Shown here piece by piece: positions 27,479 through 28,089 of a stretch of DNA of 28,089 nt (positions within the stretch are counted from its first letter, which is position 1; each line of letters begins with the position of its first letter). The translations under genes were made by a program, and so were the position numbers. Source of the stretch: Nannochloropsis salina CCMP1776. Taxonomy: Eukaryota > Sar > Eustigmatophyceae > Eustigmatales > Monodopsidaceae. The stretch is from contig SDOX01000043.1 in NCBI GenBank assembly GCA_004565275.1, forward strand, positions 24,190 to 52,278, read 5' to 3'. The notes under the pieces were generated by a model. It was given only the letters and a program-made list of their open reading frames with translations, made no database searches and was not told where the DNA came from.

Positions 27479-28089
27479 GATTCGGGGCCCTACCTGAATA
27501 TCAATAGAAACCATGTAGAAAGACACTCAAATCAAAGACATGTACAGTGGACGGGGTTGTGCAGTAGAGAGATGGGCAGGAGGGGGATAGGACTCATACA
27601 CGACAAACGTAATAACGAGGGCTCCCCACAACTTGTATCGAGCGAGTTTTTCCTTTGTCTTTTATGATTTGATGCACTGGCTCGTATCCATCTCCCCCAC
27701 ACTAACGCCGCCGACCCTGCTTTCGACTTGTCCAACCAAGCCCCTGCCGCTTGACGGCAGCAGACCGAGGCGACCCGTCGAAGGAGGGGGCAGACGCGGT
27801 GGGAAGGACGGAGGAAGTCATGGTATGAGTCAATGGATTGTAGCGGAAGCTTTGGACCCCGGAAGAAAGGCACGGTGTTGTGTTGTTACTAGTGCCAGCA
27901 CCAAGGCCTGTTTGCGTAATAGACGCACATACTGCTTAGAAAGGCGGCACGTAAGGAGGCTCAACAAGCTTTGTGGACCCCCGCCCAGCAGCCAGCAGGC
28001 AGTCTAGCATGTCTCCCTAGGCAGCACCACACTCAATACCACCCACCACCCGCCCATCCGTACAGGTTTGTCACGTCGCACCCTCTACA
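27479..28089 (+). other. Start of the next array unit, cut by the window end
   Basis: Spacer sequence of the array follows copy 4. It contains the TATCAATA variant, the long shared spacer and the TACAG acceptor-like site before the putative membrane-segment frame, where the window stops. Compared with other units it lacks 14 bases (CCCAGTCTTGTGCG) at about 28020. The next coiled-coil copy would lie beyond the window. Confidence 0.7.

Larger units (their letters stand above)
21935..28089 (+). repeat. Tandem array of ~1.7-1.8 kb gene-bearing units
   Basis: At least four head-to-tail units are present, anchored on ATCTTCCAAGGC-like starts at about 21935, 23605, 25402 and 27127 (spacings about 1670, 1797 and 1725). 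A further unit begins before the window ends. Units are highly similar in both genic and spacer parts. Small indels separate them, for example an 18-base insertion at about 24407 and a 14-base loss at about 28020. The array enters sharply in the middle of the second exon of its own gene at 21935 and runs off the right edge. Confidence 0.95.

Noticed and set aside
21935-28089. Tandem array as a CRISPR or satellite locus
   Set aside because: The period is about 1.7 kb and each unit holds a spliced gene; there are no short repeats with unique spacers.

Overview
The window looks like nuclear DNA of a stramenopile alga, most likely a eustigmatophyte of the Nannochloropsis/Microchloropsis type. This is inference, resting on four things. 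The genes are compact, have spliceosomal introns and are closely spaced. CCCT/GGGA tetranucleotide tracts fill the introns and even enter exons, where they encode Ser-Leu-Pro-Pro runs. One gene carries a heterokont-style bipartite plastid presequence. The genes include eukaryote-only families (GRC3/NOL9, DUF1764, BRAP/ETP1). No virus-like element was recognised.

Left part (1-6706): a plus-strand gene rich in CCCT/GGGA introns ends in a clear GRC3/NOL9 polynucleotide 5'-kinase (2658-4868). A phase-compatible chain of exons lies upstream (187-2340) and may be its long N-terminus or a separate gene. It converges on a minus-strand three-exon gene (5326-6706) for a 285-residue plastid, probably thylakoid, membrane protein of unknown family.

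Middle part (8084-19040): two direct copies of a ~3 kb segment flank a divergent pair of housekeeping genes. Each copy carries a gene for a secreted protein with a Pro-Thr linker and a C-terminal Hint (hedgehog/intein-type autoprocessing) module. Copy A is intact. Copy B has lost the start of its Hint module through a small deletion with inserted bases. Copies A and B are ~99% identical from just upstream of the gene to the PT linker and clearly less similar on both sides, which is the pattern of a gene-conversion tract. Between them lie a four-exon DUF1764 gene (minus, 11628-12826) and a four-exon BRAP/ETP1 RING-UBP ubiquitin ligase gene (plus, 12825-15683). Their modelled start codons overlap on one CCATGG palindrome.

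Right part (19041-28089): a quiet AT-richer stretch with one or two weak orphan ORFs is followed by a 2-oxoglutarate/Fe(II) dioxygenase gene (20885-21915). A tandem array of ~1.7-1.8 kb units then begins about 20 bp after its stop codon and runs off the window. Each unit carries a two-exon gene for a small, probably mitochondrial, single-membrane-span coiled-coil protein with an 11-residue repeat. The first copy is 5'-truncated, the second is frameshifted, and the third and fourth are intact (170 residues each). Shared variants are shuffled among the units, suggesting ongoing recombination or conversion. The most unusual items are the Hint-bearing secreted protein with its conversion tract, the tandem coiled-coil family, and introns with GGGA near the donor and CCCT near the acceptor.
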